Shown piece after piece: positions 24,731 to 36,737 of a stretch of 64,000 nt of DNA. Location: positions 558,001 to 622,000 of the forward strand of contig CAWUHX010000113.1 in NCBI GenBank assembly GCA_963922205.1, written 5' to 3'. The notes beneath the pieces were generated by a model. The model did not search any database, was not told the origin of the DNA, and worked only from the letters and a program-made list of their open reading frames with translations. The position numbers were made by a program, and so were the translations under genes. Numbering within the stretch: position 1 is the stretch's first letter; every line of letters begins with the position of its first letter. Origin of the DNA: Romanomermis culicivorax (lineage: Eukaryota > Nematoda > Enoplea > Mermithida > Mermithidae).

Positions 24731-27700
24731 CTGGACAAAAAAGGGTCATCGGAAAAAGACACTAAATCTACAGGAATCAGAATCATTTTTTCTGAGTGTT
24801 AAATTTTGAGCAAGTGCATCCTAGAATAGACGTTTTGAACGCGAGCAAAATTTTTCGGCCTAAAATTGACCAAATCGGGAGTCGATGGATAGATCTCGTC
24901 GAGATCAAATAAAAAAATTTATCAAAAATTGTGCATCTTTATTCTTGACGAAGTTATGTACGATCAAAGTTTTACTGTAACCGAGATACGACCTCATTTC
25001 CGTAATAATTCAATCTCATACCACATAACAATCAGGCATTTTGACGTAAGCCATACATAAATCCCAAAAATGATCACGTGAAATAAGATTCCATGATTCT
25101 AAATTTTCGTACATAAAGGAATTGACAGATAAATCTATTATTGAAATTGTCGTCAATTTTCCAAAATTATTTGACTCGAAGTTGAACCAAACATTTTGAA
25201 AACCTTACACAATTTCACACAAAGTGAGTCAATTCTGGAATCATTTCAATGTTCTTGTAAAGTGATTAAAGAATCTTCGGAAAATAAATTCGCAAGATTT
25301 GAAATCGTTATCTAAAGATTCTATCGAAGTAATTTAAAAGTTTGGATCAGAACATCACACAAGGAAAATATTCCACAAATGTTACAAGAATCTCAATTGA
25401 ATATACTGAGAAAATTGTATAATTTCAATTCTATTCCGACTTCAGAAACTTGAACCAAATCAAAATATTCTGGAATTCATGCACATTGCTTAAAATCGTC
25501 AAGATCAAGTTTCTCATTCATCAGTTTTGCAGAAACTTTTGCAAAGTTTAGCGATTTCTAGGCTTATGACTAGTGTTTCTAGAAAAAATTTCCACTCGAA
25601 ATCTATTCAGATAAGGGTCATGATTTTGATATCATTTTCTCGAATTGTTGGATTTTCTATACCAAGCCATGATTTCCCAGATTAAGCATACGATTCATTC
25701 AACGAATGCTGCACTTTAGTGATAAAATAGAACTGCTGTAAATATACATGTAACGGAGCCCTGAGGTCTAGGGGTCGCGACCTTTTTGGCGCCGGGGTCA
25801 TCGATTCCCCAAAACTTGAACGAAGGGACCCCTAAGAGGAAAAAATCGATTTTTCCCCAAAAAGTCTGAAAAACGGCTCAAAAATGGTAATTTTTGTCTA
25901 AAACACCGTAAAATGTATTCACAGCGCGAAGCGCTGAGAAAATTGACATTTTTACCATTATCTGATCAAGAATTGACATATTTCAGTATTTTTCTAACCA
26001 AAACCAAGGAGGGTCACTATCATACATGTAACGGAACCTCGAAGTCTGGGGGGGTCGGGCGACTTTTTTCGGCCGAGGGTTAGTGATTCATGAAAATTTC
26101 AAGCGGAGGGATCTCTAAGGAAAAAATCGATTTTCACCGAAAAGTGCGAGAAATGGTAATTTTTGTCTAAAAAAATCCGTAAGAAATATTCATGGCGTGA
26201 AGCGCCCTTTTTGTTCAAAAATTGACATTTTTATTAAAAAAATTTACATTTTTCAGTATTTTTCCAACCTGAAGTGGGGTTCCCTATAACTACCATATGG
26301 ATTTGAAAATCCTGGGGGTCATCCAATGACTAACTATGTATATGGCCAACGGGGAGTTCCTATAGCATTTCCCCCACAATTATATCTATGGCTAGAAAGA
26401 ACACGGTGGAAGAATCTAAATTTTTGGTTGGCCCTAATTTTCCCATTTTTTTGCTTGTTTTCAGTTCGTGATTTTCGCTGTTTTATCAAATTTATGAAAA
26501 ATTACTGATTTATAGCCGCTTGAAAGCATATAAGCACATAACCTATTGGTAAATAAATATTAAAATTTTGGAATTACGCACACTAATCTCTCACAAAAAC
26601 CATAATTTTAAAGTTTAACAAATCTTACTGTAGACATTTGTACTTAATGCTACTGAAAAAATTAGAATTTTGATTCCAAAACACAGCAAAGTTGGACATA
26701 TTTTGGAAAGAATTTGCTAGAAAGTGATATCTTAAAATGCCTCTTTTCTAGACATTTTCACTATCCATAATGCACATTTTTCGTCAGTGTGATGTAAACT
26801 AAATTTATGATTATTCACACATGTCTAGTACTCCCTCTACATCCAACCCTCTTTTTAGTGCAAAAAATTCGGAGTCTGACGTTTTTTTTCTACTCAAAAT
26901 TCGAAGCGCATTTTTCAGACACGCCGTTAACATTTTTGTTTCGAATTTAATCAACTTCTTACTTATTTGTATTGATAATTTTATCTAAATCGTCCCCGTA
27001 AATATCTTTGTCGAGATTTTTACCCGGTCGATAAATCGATTGCGAAATACCTTCGTTCGTACGCCAAGGTTTACTGTAAACGGCGTAAGTTTCGTCATCG
27101 AAAGCGCTACCCGAATCTAGACCTTTCGATTGATTAAATAAACGTTGGTCGAATTGCGTTTCATCCGTTCGGACTTTGGCGTCCGGTAATCCGAGGGCGA
27201 TTTGTTCGCTAATATCACGATCTTTATCGCGACGAAGTTTGGCTCTAGGAAAAAAAAGACGGCTGACTTTTGAACGTCGAAAATTGAAATTGTTTACTGT
27301 TTTTCCGGGGCGGCGCGAGCGATATTGCGGTCCCTAGAAAAAAAAATTTGAAAAATTACATGAAAAATAGTCCAAATATTGTAAAAATTATTGAAATTAC
27401 GGAATTGGACGTTGAAACTTTAGAAAAACAGAACCACTTAATAGAGATGGGACGGATATCCGGATCCGGATCAGATTACGTGGATTGCAATTCTCAGGAT
27501 CCGATGGATTTTTGTATTCCGTCAAAGACTGAAATCCGGTCATAATGAGAACTTCATCTACGTGGGTTTCCAAAACTTTTTCATAATTTCCAAACCAACA
27601 GTAGCCGAATTTTACTCTACTCCTTCGAACGACTTTTGATGGGACTGTGAATGTAAACTTTTATTTTTTCTGTAAGAAACAGGTTAAATCATAAGTCTTG

Positions 27701-30700
27701 ACACGTTACTGATTCCACCGATGTAACTTAACTTTCTGAATGAAGCAGTAATCCAAATCAGGCTTTTTCATGCACAATGCACGTTTTCCGGCCGTGCAGA
27801 AAAATCTCTGAGCATTTTCAGCACACAAAATCAATTTTTAATGGAGAATTAGTCAAAATTTTTGGTGTTTCTACTGACAGAGTCGATAAAAAGATGCATT
27901 TCTCGATTTTTCAACAAGAATTCAAAATTTTGCAGAGCGACGTACTGGATCAATAATTATGACATGATTTACTAAACATATATCGGGTACCCGGGCCCAA
28001 AACAAGACCCGACTATTTTGTTGGACCCGGACCCGATATTCTTAAAATTTTGGAACTGGGTCACTGTTAACATTTTGGACCGATATTTTTAAAATATGCT
28101 ATACCCGATACACCTCTGATTTATATATTTTACGTCTAAGTTCTGACCGTCATGTTCATTTGTCTAATTGTGCCATTGTTGAATATAAACACTGTGCTTG
28201 ACATACTTCCTGATTTTCAATCATGGTCATTTGGAACTTGAAAAAAATGTTCAGTGTAGATTTTTCCGAAAATTTGCGAGGGTAGTGTAGCTAAATGTCC
28301 GTTCACTAAACACTCCATTTTGTCCCAAAATTAGGCACCCAGTGATCAATTTTAAGGACTTTAGGATGGGGTAATACCCCCCTCATACCCCTCCCTATGG
28401 GGTTGTCTGTTTACTGCTCAGGAAACATCGTTCAATCCTGACGTCTCTCCACCCTAGCACAAAAATTATAAATTCCTTGTCCCCAAAACATTAAAATTTT
28501 CATCAAAGGCGAGGGGTTTGAATCAAAATCCGAAAGAAATAAGTCACATTTTAACTAGAACATCACCTCCTACGTTCATCCAATTTATCCCTGCGAATTT
28601 GATCACGTTGAGCTGCTTCTTCGTCTCCGACTTCGCCGCCGCCGCCTTTCACCTCGCGCCTAATGCCGGCTCGTTCTTCGCGCGCTTTTTGGGCCATCAT
28701 TCGCATTTTTTGTTCCTTTTCTTCTTTTTCTTTTTGGGCCAATTTACGCTCTAGAGTGGAGCGCATTTCTACCGCTTCCCTGGCCTGAAGAAAATATTCT
28801 ACAAAAAGCGGGATAGCAAAATGTAAATTTTCAAAACATGAGTTTTACGGAAGACTTCGCACTTTTTTGAAATAATTTGTCAGAAAAAACCGAAAATTAT
28901 CGCTGTTTTCAACTTGAACATTCAGAAATGTTAATTTTATGTACGAAAATTCATTTTCTACAAAAAATTGAAATTTACGCATCTGTCTGGCATTGAAAGT
29001 CGATTTATATAGAAAATTTTTAAACTAAATTTTGGCGAAAAAATTAAACATCTTCGATTTTCAAAAAATTAAGAATTTTACTTTTCTTCTACAGGAATGA
29101 AAAAACCAGACTTTTCTGCGAAAAACTGAAATCTTACTAGTCATCCTACAAGTCAAGTTTTGTGAAAGTTTTCATATTCCTCGAATCAAATTTATGAGAA
29201 AAACTAACATTTTAGTGTCTCTAATTTTTAAAAATTCGAAAATATACTTTTGCACTAATAATCAGTGAATCCGCTTTCTCCGCAAACAATTGAATTTATG
29301 CGTCTTTATTGATCAAAAGTCGACTTTTATAGAAAATATCCAATTGTTAAACTAAATTTCGGCACACAATCAACAATTTTTTAGTGCCTCTGAATTCAGG
29401 TGGTCGAAAAGATTATCTTTTTTTTTGGGAACAATAAAAAGTCAAAATTTTTCAACAAAAAATGGAATTTATGCGTATTTAGGTCATGGCAAATTGAGTT
29501 GGATCTAATATACTTCGTAATTTTTTAACTTAATTACTCAAACTTTCTACTGCATTAAACGTTTAAAAACTCGAAAATTTCACGTTTCTCTGACGAGAAT
29601 CGTCAAAAGTTGGACTTTTCATCGAAAAATATAAATTTATATGTCTTTTTTTCATTGAAAGTCAAGTTTCATAAAAAATTTCGTATTTCTTAACTGAATT
29701 ATTAAATTACAAGTATTCACTTTTTCTAACGTTTGAAAAATGCACAATTTCACTTCTCTTCGACAAGAATGGTCGAAAATCAGACTTTTCAACAAAAAAG
29801 GGGAATTTATGTCTTTCAAGTCATTGGAAGTAGGCGTTCTGGTCAATTCGAATTTATGCATCTGTTCACCGTTTAGTCCTCGGGAGTTGAGCTTTACAGA
29901 TTTCCTTTCCATTTTGTCATTTTGAAATCTAATTTTGACGAAAAACTGACACGTTTCAGAGCCTTCAACTATTGAAACTCGAATATCTCACTTTTCGTTT
30001 GTTAAAATAATCGAAGAACCATAACTATTCTTTTTAAAATTGAAAATTTATGCGCCATTTAGTCATCAAAATTCGAACTTTATGGATCATTTCGTAATTT
30101 TTGAATTATAAATTATGAGGAAAGACTAAAACTTTTGGTGCCACCGACCTTTGAAATCGCGAAAATCTCACTTTTCTATCTGCAATGTACAATGCTTCGG
30201 ATAATTTGGCGAAGTTTTCGTTAATATGAACTTGTTGTAATCCTCGACCGTCGGCCGCCAATCTTTTATCCAAAGGAATCGTATAACCTTTGGCGTTTTT
30301 CCAATTAGATATGCAAGGCGGTATTTTCCATTCTTGTTGTTCTTTGGCTGTGACCTTGAAATTTAAAAAACTGGACAAAAATGAAAAATTTTAAACTAAA
30401 AAATGTAGATTTTCGAGAAAAACAGATTTCAGAATTTTTTTCCGAACGTTTTTTCACGAAAGAATTTTCCAAAACAAATTTTTGTTTTTAAAAACGAATC
30501 TTCACTCACTTTTCTCGTCGGCGAATGTATAACGGGCGCCGGAGGGCTGGGAGGCGCTCGGGGTATCTTTTGATTAATTTTGAATTTGGGTGGCTCCATG
30601 GGATCTTTTTGGGCTTCGACCATCCGAATGATACCCTGTTGAGCGCCGCTATTGAACTGAGCGCCTTGTTGGCTGGGCGTGTAACGGATGTATTGGGCGG

Positions 30701-31510
30701 GGCCTAATTTTTCGGCGTGCCGAACGGGTAAGGCGGCTTCGACTTTCGATTGGGTTAGTTTTTCCAAAGCTAATCGCGTTTTTTCTGTTAGCTGAAAAAA
30801 AATTGGCGAAAAATGACGGAAAAAACGTAAAATTTGACATTTTTCTAACGCGAAAAATGGAGATTACAAAACATTTTGGTCATCATGGATCGAAGTTGGA
30901 CGAGCTTTACAGCTGCTTACATTTTGAACTTCTTCTTCATCCGGCTTTCGCAATGATTCGTCGTTTTCATCGAGGACTCGACTTTTCGTATCGCTCAATT
31001 TTGAATAAATAACCTCAAAAACGAAATCTCAAATGTAAAAATGTAAATTCTGACCACAGAATTTTCCTCAATAATTTTATTGAGCACATTTTGCTCACTT
31101 TATCCTTATCGTGACCATGTTTTACAATAGCATCGTATTGAACTTTGCCTTTAGCGTCTAACGTTAAAGCCAACGTATTCGATTTTTCCTTTTTATCGCC
31201 TCTACTGCTACGACCCATACCCAACGGGAATTGAGCGACGTGGATTTCGGGGAAAGCGCCGCCGTCGCCGAAATCCTGCGTGACGAAAAACAGGAAGAAA
31301 TTTATTCCTAATAAAACAAGAGCGCGATTTTTGGCTAGAACCTGGTCATTTCGAGGAAGAAAATTTTTCCGGCGACCGTAAGGGGGCGGTTCTTTGACGG
31401 CGGCGACGACGGCCGTCGATTTAGACGTATTGACGGTCTTGCCGTGTTGACGGAACCAAGGGTCTTTGGCCGCCCAGTCTTCGCTTAGATTGGAAGGTGG
31501 CGGTAGAATT
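24514..31510 (-). CDS. SNW1: SNW1/SKIP (Prp45/BX42) splicing and transcription co-factor, 9 of about 10 exons
   Basis: SNW1 is a component of the activated spliceosome, where it contacts snRNA and Prp8-associated proteins, and a co-regulator for Notch and nuclear receptors. Exons inferred on the minus strand are 31510-31342, 31275-31099, 31013-30921, 30791-30510, 30354-30172, 28784-28567, 27333-27298, 27244-26963 and 24730-24514. Phases agree at every junction and the total is about 551 residues (human 536). The missing piece is a short first exon of only about five or six residues ending in phase 2; I could not place it upstream of 31,510. The end is a basic SKRKK tail, as in the family. Confidence 0.93.
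24731..25742. other. SNW1 intron, AT-rich, no feature
   Basis: Ordinary AT-rich intronic sequence; no repeat termini or exon-like frames were found. Confidence 0.45.
25743..26020 (-). repeat. CATACATG-family copy, incomplete
   Basis: It starts TATACATGTAACGGAGCCCTGAGG and includes the CGCGACCTTTTTGGCGCCGGGGTC block and the AGCGCGAAGCGCTGA hairpin. It breaks off at CAAAACCAAGGAGGGTCACTAT, directly next to a second copy. Confidence 0.7.
26021..26390 (-). mobile_element. CATACATG-family copy, diverged but end to end
   Basis: It runs from CATACATGTAACGG to a degraded CAATTATATCTATG end, with the AGTGATTCATGAAAATTTC block, a damaged hairpin (GGCGTGAAGCGCC) and TACCATATGG, TATAGCATTTCCCCC. It abuts the incomplete copy on its left, so two insertions of the same family are adjacent. 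Confidence 0.7.
26963..27333 (-). CDS. SNW1: SNW1 exons 7-8, including a 36-nt micro-exon
   Basis: The micro-exon 27333-27298 encodes DRNIARAAPEK, equivalent to the human DRNLSRAAPDK, between TTTTTCTAG and a GTAAAC donor. The intron after it is only 53 bases. Exon 27244-26963 encodes RRDKDRDISEQIALGLPD, FDQRLFNQSKGLDSG, ETYAVYSKPWR, SIYRPGKNLDKDIYGDDL. These are conserved SNW1 segments involved in spliceosome contacts. Confidence 0.92.
27442..28118. mobile_element. Possible hAT-like element in SNW1 intron
   Basis: The left edge AGAGATGGGACGGATATCCGGATCCGG and right edge TATACCCGATACACCTCTG resemble each other when one is reversed. GC-rich CGGGTACCCGGGCCC and GACCCGGACCCG blocks lie inside the right part. 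The match between the ends is imperfect and no target duplication is seen, so this is tentative. Confidence 0.4.
28567..28784 (-). CDS. SNW1: SNW1 exon 6: charged helical region
   Basis: The exon encodes AREAVEMRSTLERKLAQKEK, then a long Lys/Glu/Arg-rich helix (MRMMAQKAREERAGIRREV) and a Gly-rich break, ending DQIRRDKLDERRR. It corresponds to the human segment beginning AREAVEMRAQVERKMAQKEK. The acceptor is TTTTCTTCAG, the donor GTGATG. An antisense frame across it is not a gene. Confidence 0.92.
28785..30171. other. SNW1 intron 5 (1.4 kb), degenerate internal repetition
   Basis: The intron contains a loosely repeated unit of about 110-130 bases: words like GAAATTTATGCGTCTT..TCAT..AAAGTCGA and ACTTTT(C)TTC.ACAAGAAT recur around 28,975, 29,290, 29,465, 29,635, 29,805 and 30,045. 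It looks like an old tandem duplication. No coding is apparent. Confidence 0.5.
30172..31510 (-). CDS. SNW1: SNW1 exons 1-5 of those found: SNW domain
   Basis: In order: LPPPSNLSEDW and EPPPYGRRKNFLPR (31510-31342); DFGDGGAFPEIHVAQFPLGMGR and SNTLALTLDAKGK (31275-31099); VIYSKLSDTK to KPDEEEVQN (31013-30921); LTEKTRLALEKL, VRHAEKLGPAQYIRYTPSQQ, KDPMEPPKFK, PSPPAPVIHSPTRK (30791-30510); KEQQEWKIPPCISNWKNAKG, PLDKRLAADGRGLQ, INENFAKLSEALYIADRK (30354-30172). These are the signature blocks of the SNW domain. Introns here are short (67-155 bases). The donor after 31,342 is the unusual GTTCTA. Confidence 0.93.
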
Positions 31511-31567
31511 CTGCGAAAATAGAAGTAAATTTTCTTAATTGATTCTCATGTTGGTTATGCTCTTAAC

Positions 31568-32003
31568 CATACATGTAATTGGGGGGGGGGGGGTGAAGTG
31601 CTATGGGAACCCCCCCCCCCAGAAATCGTCGACCATATGGCTAGCCATTGGGCGACCGCCCCCCAGGATTTTCCAATCCTATGGCTAGCCATAGGGTAGC
31701 CCTAGGAACCCCCATACTTTTGGTCGGAAAAATGTCAATTTTTTGATGAAAAATATCAATTTTTGAACAAAAAGTGGTCAAAAACGTCAATTTTCTCAGC
31801 GCTTCGCGCCATAAACACATTTTTTATTATTTTTTAGACAAAAATTACTATTTTTTGAACTGTTTTCGGACTTTTTTCGTGAAAAAATCGAATTTTTTTC
31901 CTTCAGAGACCCCTCCCCCAAAATTTTGGGAATTACTGACCCCCGACCCAAAAAAAGTGGCCCAACCCCCCCCCCCAGACCTCGGGGCTCTGTTACATGT
32001 ATG
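31568..32003 (+). mobile_element. CATACATG-family DNA transposon, complete copy
   Basis: It is 436 bp with CATACATGTAA and TTACATGTATG inverted ends. G13 and C11 runs lie near the left end and C9-C10 runs near the right, with a CAGCGCTTCGCGCCAT hairpin in the middle. Flanking 8-mers CTCTTAAC and CTCCTAAC differ at one base, suggesting an 8-bp target duplication. It is the reference copy for the family in this window. Confidence 0.85.
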
Positions 32004-32573
32004 CTCCTAACAGCAGATTTTTCTGACTAAAACGAGGTTTTGGACGGGAAAAAGTCGGGAGACGCAGTGACTGAAGTCAGTTACGACGTGGAAGTTGCTT
32101 CTATACCCTCAGCAACCTGCCTGCGGTAATCGGGGTTCCAACAGAGTTTTCATCCTTATTCAATAAAGATACTTATAAAAGTGAAAACACGTTAAGAAAA
32201 ACCAATCCGTGCTTCAAAAAGAGAAAAAATGGAACCATGCACTGCGTACATGACTCTTTGAAAACAAAATATGTATTTTGTTGCGTTTAAGAAGGTAAAA
32301 ATCCCTACATAAATTTTCTGGTGCACGGTCAAACATCATTAATTAATTAATTCAAGCATTCAAAACGGAGTTTTCAGTTTGCTTTGATTGCTTTCATGCT
32401 TCTACAGTGCGCCATAATCTTCATCTTGAATGAATGAAAGCATTTAAAAATGTAATTTTTTGAATTGTGGAGCTTAGAAAAAATGTAGCCATACCTAAGT
32501 TATGAAATTCTTTTCCTTTTTCTGAATGAAATACGGCATTTTCCCCCCTTTTCATTAATCATATCATTAAATT
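32004..32573. other. Region upstream of SNW1, no feature
   Basis: AT-rich with a short TTAATTAATTAATT run. The missing first exon and promoter of SNW1 may lie here or further right, but nothing can be assigned. Confidence 0.35.
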
Positions 32574-32782
32574 CATACCTGTAAGAGGTTCCGACCCGTT
32601 GGGGGGGGGGGTAGGCTAAACCCAAAATTTTGGTGGCGGGTGGGGTCGAAAAAATCGCAAAAAAAGTCGAAAATTTTCCCAAAAAGCCAAAAAAGGTACT
32701 TTTTCCCAAGTTTGGAGGGGGTGGTTGGGTATAGGGTTGACAAAGTTGAGGGAGTCCCCCCCCCCCCCCCAATTGAAGTATG
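32574..32782. mobile_element. CATACCTG-family short DNA transposon, copy 3
   Basis: It is 209 bp, starting CATACCTGTAAGAGGTTCCGACC and ending in a worn AATTGAAGTATG. G10 and C14 runs are present. The flanking ATTAAATT and CTTAAACT agree at six of eight bases, consistent with an old 8-bp duplication. Confidence 0.75.
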
Positions 32783-34689
32783 CTTAAACTGTTGCAGTCG
32801 ATTCGAACTTCTTATTTTTCTGCATTCAGCATTACTTAAATATTATACTTATGTTCCTTTTTTCAATAAAGTGATCAAACCAACGATAAGTGATCTTTTT
32901 TACAAAATGACCTCCTTTTGTTGAAAACTGTATCAAAAGGATGCATTTTAGAGTGTTTTAGAAGATTCAATGCTTATATGTTGAGCTTACTCTACAAAAT
33001 ATTTCCCAATAGAACTTACTCTGAGAGAGAAATAGACATTATTTGAAACGACGAATAATCGCAGCGATGTTTACGTAACTAGCCGATTCGCAATAATGTG
33101 TCGAATTTGGGCTTGATATCTGTATAAAAAGAAATTTCCATACTATAGTCGTCATTTCATGCTATAAGAAGAAACAAGGAAAAAAAGTGGTTCGGACCGA
33201 CTTTAAACCAACATTCTTTCCAAATCTGGTTTTTTAGGAGAGAAAAGTTCCAGAAGGGGAACAATTTTGGGCTGTTTCCTAATTTAGAAAGAAAATTTTG
33301 GGGTTCGACACGGCAAAATTGTATTTTCATCGTCATTTTTGAAATTCAGTAATTATTTTTTTCGAATTATCCAAAATATCTATCTTGGCTTATCAATCGA
33401 TTTTTGATAATTGTAATCATCTTAAAATAAAGTGTAGTGCCTCTTTCATAAGCAGTAATCTTCGATATTATGTTCCAATATTTGGTAAACATTAATATTT
33501 TTCTCTTACATGTATTATTAGATAAAAATAGGGTTTTATAATTCTTTGTACCTCCTGTACTTTTCAAAATAGAGCAGAGTTTTAGTCAAGGATTATGATA
33601 GATGCGATTTTCAGAAACTTTAACTTTCGTTCGACTTGCGCATTAATAAAGTTGTGAAAGTATGAATATTTAATTAAATTTGTAAAATAACAGAAAAATT
33701 TGAACAAAAAATAAACCTTATCTTTCTTGTGCTAATTTTCGGGAAATTTTCTACACCCTGAACGACCGTTTTCCTCAAAAAGGTATTTTGAGAAGAAAAA
33801 TTTAGAAATTCGGAAAAAAATTTAGGCATGGTTCCCCTTAAAAAAAATTTTAGAGCCGAAGATTGGAAAGATGCATTTTGGAGAACCTTAAAACGTCGAG
33901 ACCTCAAAATAATCCAACGCTTTGCGCAGGTCACGATTAGAATTTTCATTATTTTTCATCAGGTGCGGCCGTTAGCATTGTATGTATCTACGTCTACTAG
34001 CCAATTAACCTTCAACAGTTTTTATCAATTGAATTATGTCATTTCTTTTTTTCAATCATTAAAAATTATTTTTTCCGAAAATCAAAATTTTCCTTTCATC
34101 GTCACATTTTTTTCCAATCGCTTTAACGTGAACATTTGTATGGAAAAATAATGAAAATATCATTCTATACTGTAAATTTAGAGCTTTTGTTCAAATGAAA
34201 TTGTGGCAAAAATTCAATTAACAACGTCCTAAAATACAAAAATACAAACATTTTGAGAAAGAAATTACAATATATTAGTATGATTTTAATTTATTTCTTA
34301 TTTTCGTGAAGATTCATTTTCCGGAGTTTTAAAAGGCGCGAGCTCATAAATTTTTCCAGCGCGCGCATAATCGATTCTCATCTGCATCGGTCGACAAACT
34401 AGTCTTCATAAAATTCAATGTCAACAATTTTATCGAGGGTGTAAAGGTGGATGATTTTATCTGTTACGATGGGTAATTTGTGTATATTTGTTTTAAAATC
34501 AGGTAAAATGATTTGAAAATGTTTTGCTTTCCGAAGAATAAAACTTTGGTGATGTTGTGGTTTGCTTTATTTTTACTTGGTTCAGATCCACCATTGCGAA
34601 ACTTTAAAAAACCCTGATAAAACCCATAAGAACCTAAAAGACCCATAAAAACCGAAATTCAAAATTTTGAAAATGGGGTTTTTTCCCGT
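32783..34689. other. AT-rich intergenic sequence, no feature
   Basis: Short unassignable frames only (for example 107 codons at 33,828). No protein similarity is recognised and no terminal repeats are seen. Confidence 0.4.
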
Positions 34690-34880
34690 CCAGTTTTTTG
34701 CCAAAAACTTTTTGCCCCATTTGAGGAAAAACCACAAAAAAATTTTCCTTATAAGGAAAAATCAATTTTTTTAGTTTCCTTGCTTCAAAATCGTTCAAAA
34801 TCATTTCTGATGTGTTTTTTGAACATTTCTTGCATCTTATTCCACCACAAAAACGACTTTTTTGTACAAATTTTCCAGCT
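34690..34880 (-). repeat. Inverted copy of the repeat at bases 1-211
   Basis: In reverse orientation it matches the window start nearly base for base for about 190 bases, ending at the GGTCATAGCT motif. The class is unknown. Confidence 0.75.
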
Positions 34881-35500
34881 ATGACCTGCTTATAAATAAA
34901 TACTTATAAGTGTGTCTAAAAGAGCCAAACAAGAGAATAATTCATTTGTTTTGTTCAAAGATTGTACATTTGACTTCATTATTTGATAACTATTCTAGCC
35001 AAGTGAATTTAGATTTCCAATAGATTCGAAACGACCGTTTTTTTGTTGTGTTGCAGAGTCTTTTTGTGCATCATCCAGCTACATTTTTTCATTGTCACTG
35101 TGATCATACCCGTATTCAGGATTTTAAAAAAGGGGGGATTTTCCAAAAAGTTTTTAGAATTTACTGAATAAAAAGAAAACCATTTTTGCAATAGAGACGA
35201 CTTATTTTCAGTTACTTTATGTGTGCTTGGATTAGTGGCTAAATTCTATCTTTGACGAAAAGTACGTAAACATAAGTATTTCAGCTAGGATTTATCAAAG
35301 TTCAATGTGCTTTAATGATTTTTTTACCCTAAAAGTTATTCAGCTTTATCTCGAAGGGGAAAAAATTTTCGGGGTCTTTCCCCACTTTGGAAAAAGTTTT
35401 GGGAAAAAACACGCTGCTCTCCATAAAATATAATTTATATATTATTACGAATCATGGATGTGTGTGAACAGTTATATGAACAAATATAATCTAAAAAATA
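34881..35500. other. AT-rich intergenic sequence, no feature
   Basis: Nothing recognisable was found on either strand. Confidence 0.4.
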
Positions 35501-35777
35501 AAAAAGTCCGAAAAATAGTTCAAAATATAGTAATTTTTCCCTAAAAAGACCGAAAAAATGTATCCATGGCGCGAAGCGCCAAGAAAATTCACATTTTTTA
35601 CCATTTTTCGTTCAAAAATTGACGTTTTTAATCAAAAAATCGACATTTTTCAGTATTTTTGCGACCGAAAGTATGGGGTCGCAACGGCTACCATATGGCT
35701 AGCCATTGGATTGGAAAATCCTGAGGGGGCGGTCGCCTAATGGCTAGCCATATGGTCGACGATTTCTGGGGGTTCTC
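35501..35777 (-). repeat. CATACATG-family copy lacking both termini
   Basis: It contains AAAGACCGAAAAAATGTATCCATGGCGCGAAGCGCC, the hairpin and the CATATGGCTAGCCATTGGATTGG...GGTCGACGATTTCTGGGGGTTC block in the same order as 18,680. It starts inside the element and stops before the terminal repeat. Confidence 0.7.
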
Positions 35778-35861
35778 TATTAACTGTTTTTTGCTAGTCG
35801 TTTTTTTGTATTCTTTTTTACAATCGACTATCGAATAAATATTATTATAATTATATTGTTT

Positions 35862-36087
35862 GGTATCAGTGCGCCTAGTGGCCACCCATCTTATAACGTG
35901 TGTAATGCAAAAGGTATCTAGAGTAACCTTAGGCAACAGTATGAACCTCAACAGGCTTACATAATTTTAGGCTCAGGCTTAGGATTAGGATGTCATTTAG
36001 CAAGCACATTATACTAATTATGCCTCTTCAAGTACCTTTTGCATAACACACGTTATAAGATGGGTGGCCACCAAATGCACTAATACC
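35862..36087. mobile_element. 226-bp foldback element
   Basis: Two arms of about 50 bases are inverted copies: GGTATCAGTGC..GTGGCCACCCATCTTATAACGTGTGT..GCAAAAGGTA on the left and its reverse complement on the right. The middle is about 110 bases. The arms would form a strong hairpin. No coding capacity is present, and its class is unknown. Confidence 0.75.
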
Positions 36088-36188
36088 CAATTGTTCCTCT
36101 TTTAAATTTGGTTAATCTCATGTATTTTGATCTTAAAAACACACATTTATCATTGTTTTAGTGTACCTCATGTTTTTGTCTGTCGACC

Positions 36189-36592
36189 AATGTTACCCAC
36201 CCATGTTAATTTTTTTTCGTTCATAAATTTTGAATGATTGATCTTGTTATTTTCATTCATATAGATATTTTCATTACCTCTTAACTTGCTGTATCTGAAT
36301 AATACAATATTTTTCACGTCGAGCACTTTTTTAGGTCAATTGATCAAAGTTACCCACCATATTGACTGCCGGGAGTAGATTAACGAAAAATTTTTTGCTC
36401 TTGATGATGTTCATCATTTTGAGCTGAACTTTTGTGACAGCAAAGGTCGATAGTTATGTTACCTCTCATATCCAAAATTTGTTTTGTTGCGTTATGTCTG
36501 TGATGAGATATAACGATTCTACTTGTACAAAAAGTAACTTGAACAGAAATCATAATGGCGATCAAAGTTGACCATGATGGTGGGTAACATTA
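36189..36592. repeat. Possible short element with AATGTTACCCACC inverted ends
   Basis: AATGTTACCCACCCATG at the left and ATGATGGTGGGTAACATT at the right are inverted repeats. A third GTTACCCACCAT occurs at 36,350. It could be a small element or an ordered array of a short motif. Confidence 0.45.
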
Positions 36593-36737
36593 GTCAAAAA
36601 GTGAGCTCTTTTCAACGATCTACGGTAGGTTAAATCTGCATGATACTTATGAAAGGATGTGTTTGATCGATTTGTCTGACATTTTTTATAAGTTCCATGA
36701 AACATTTTTACGAATACCCCTTGTGTAACAAGTTTCA

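Noticed and set aside
33828-34151. 107-codon plus-strand frame
   Set aside because: No domain, no splice context and AT-rich random composition.
31511-34400. First coding exon of SNW1
   Set aside because: Only five or six residues are expected, ending in phase 2. No ATG plus donor combination stood out, so it was left unassigned.
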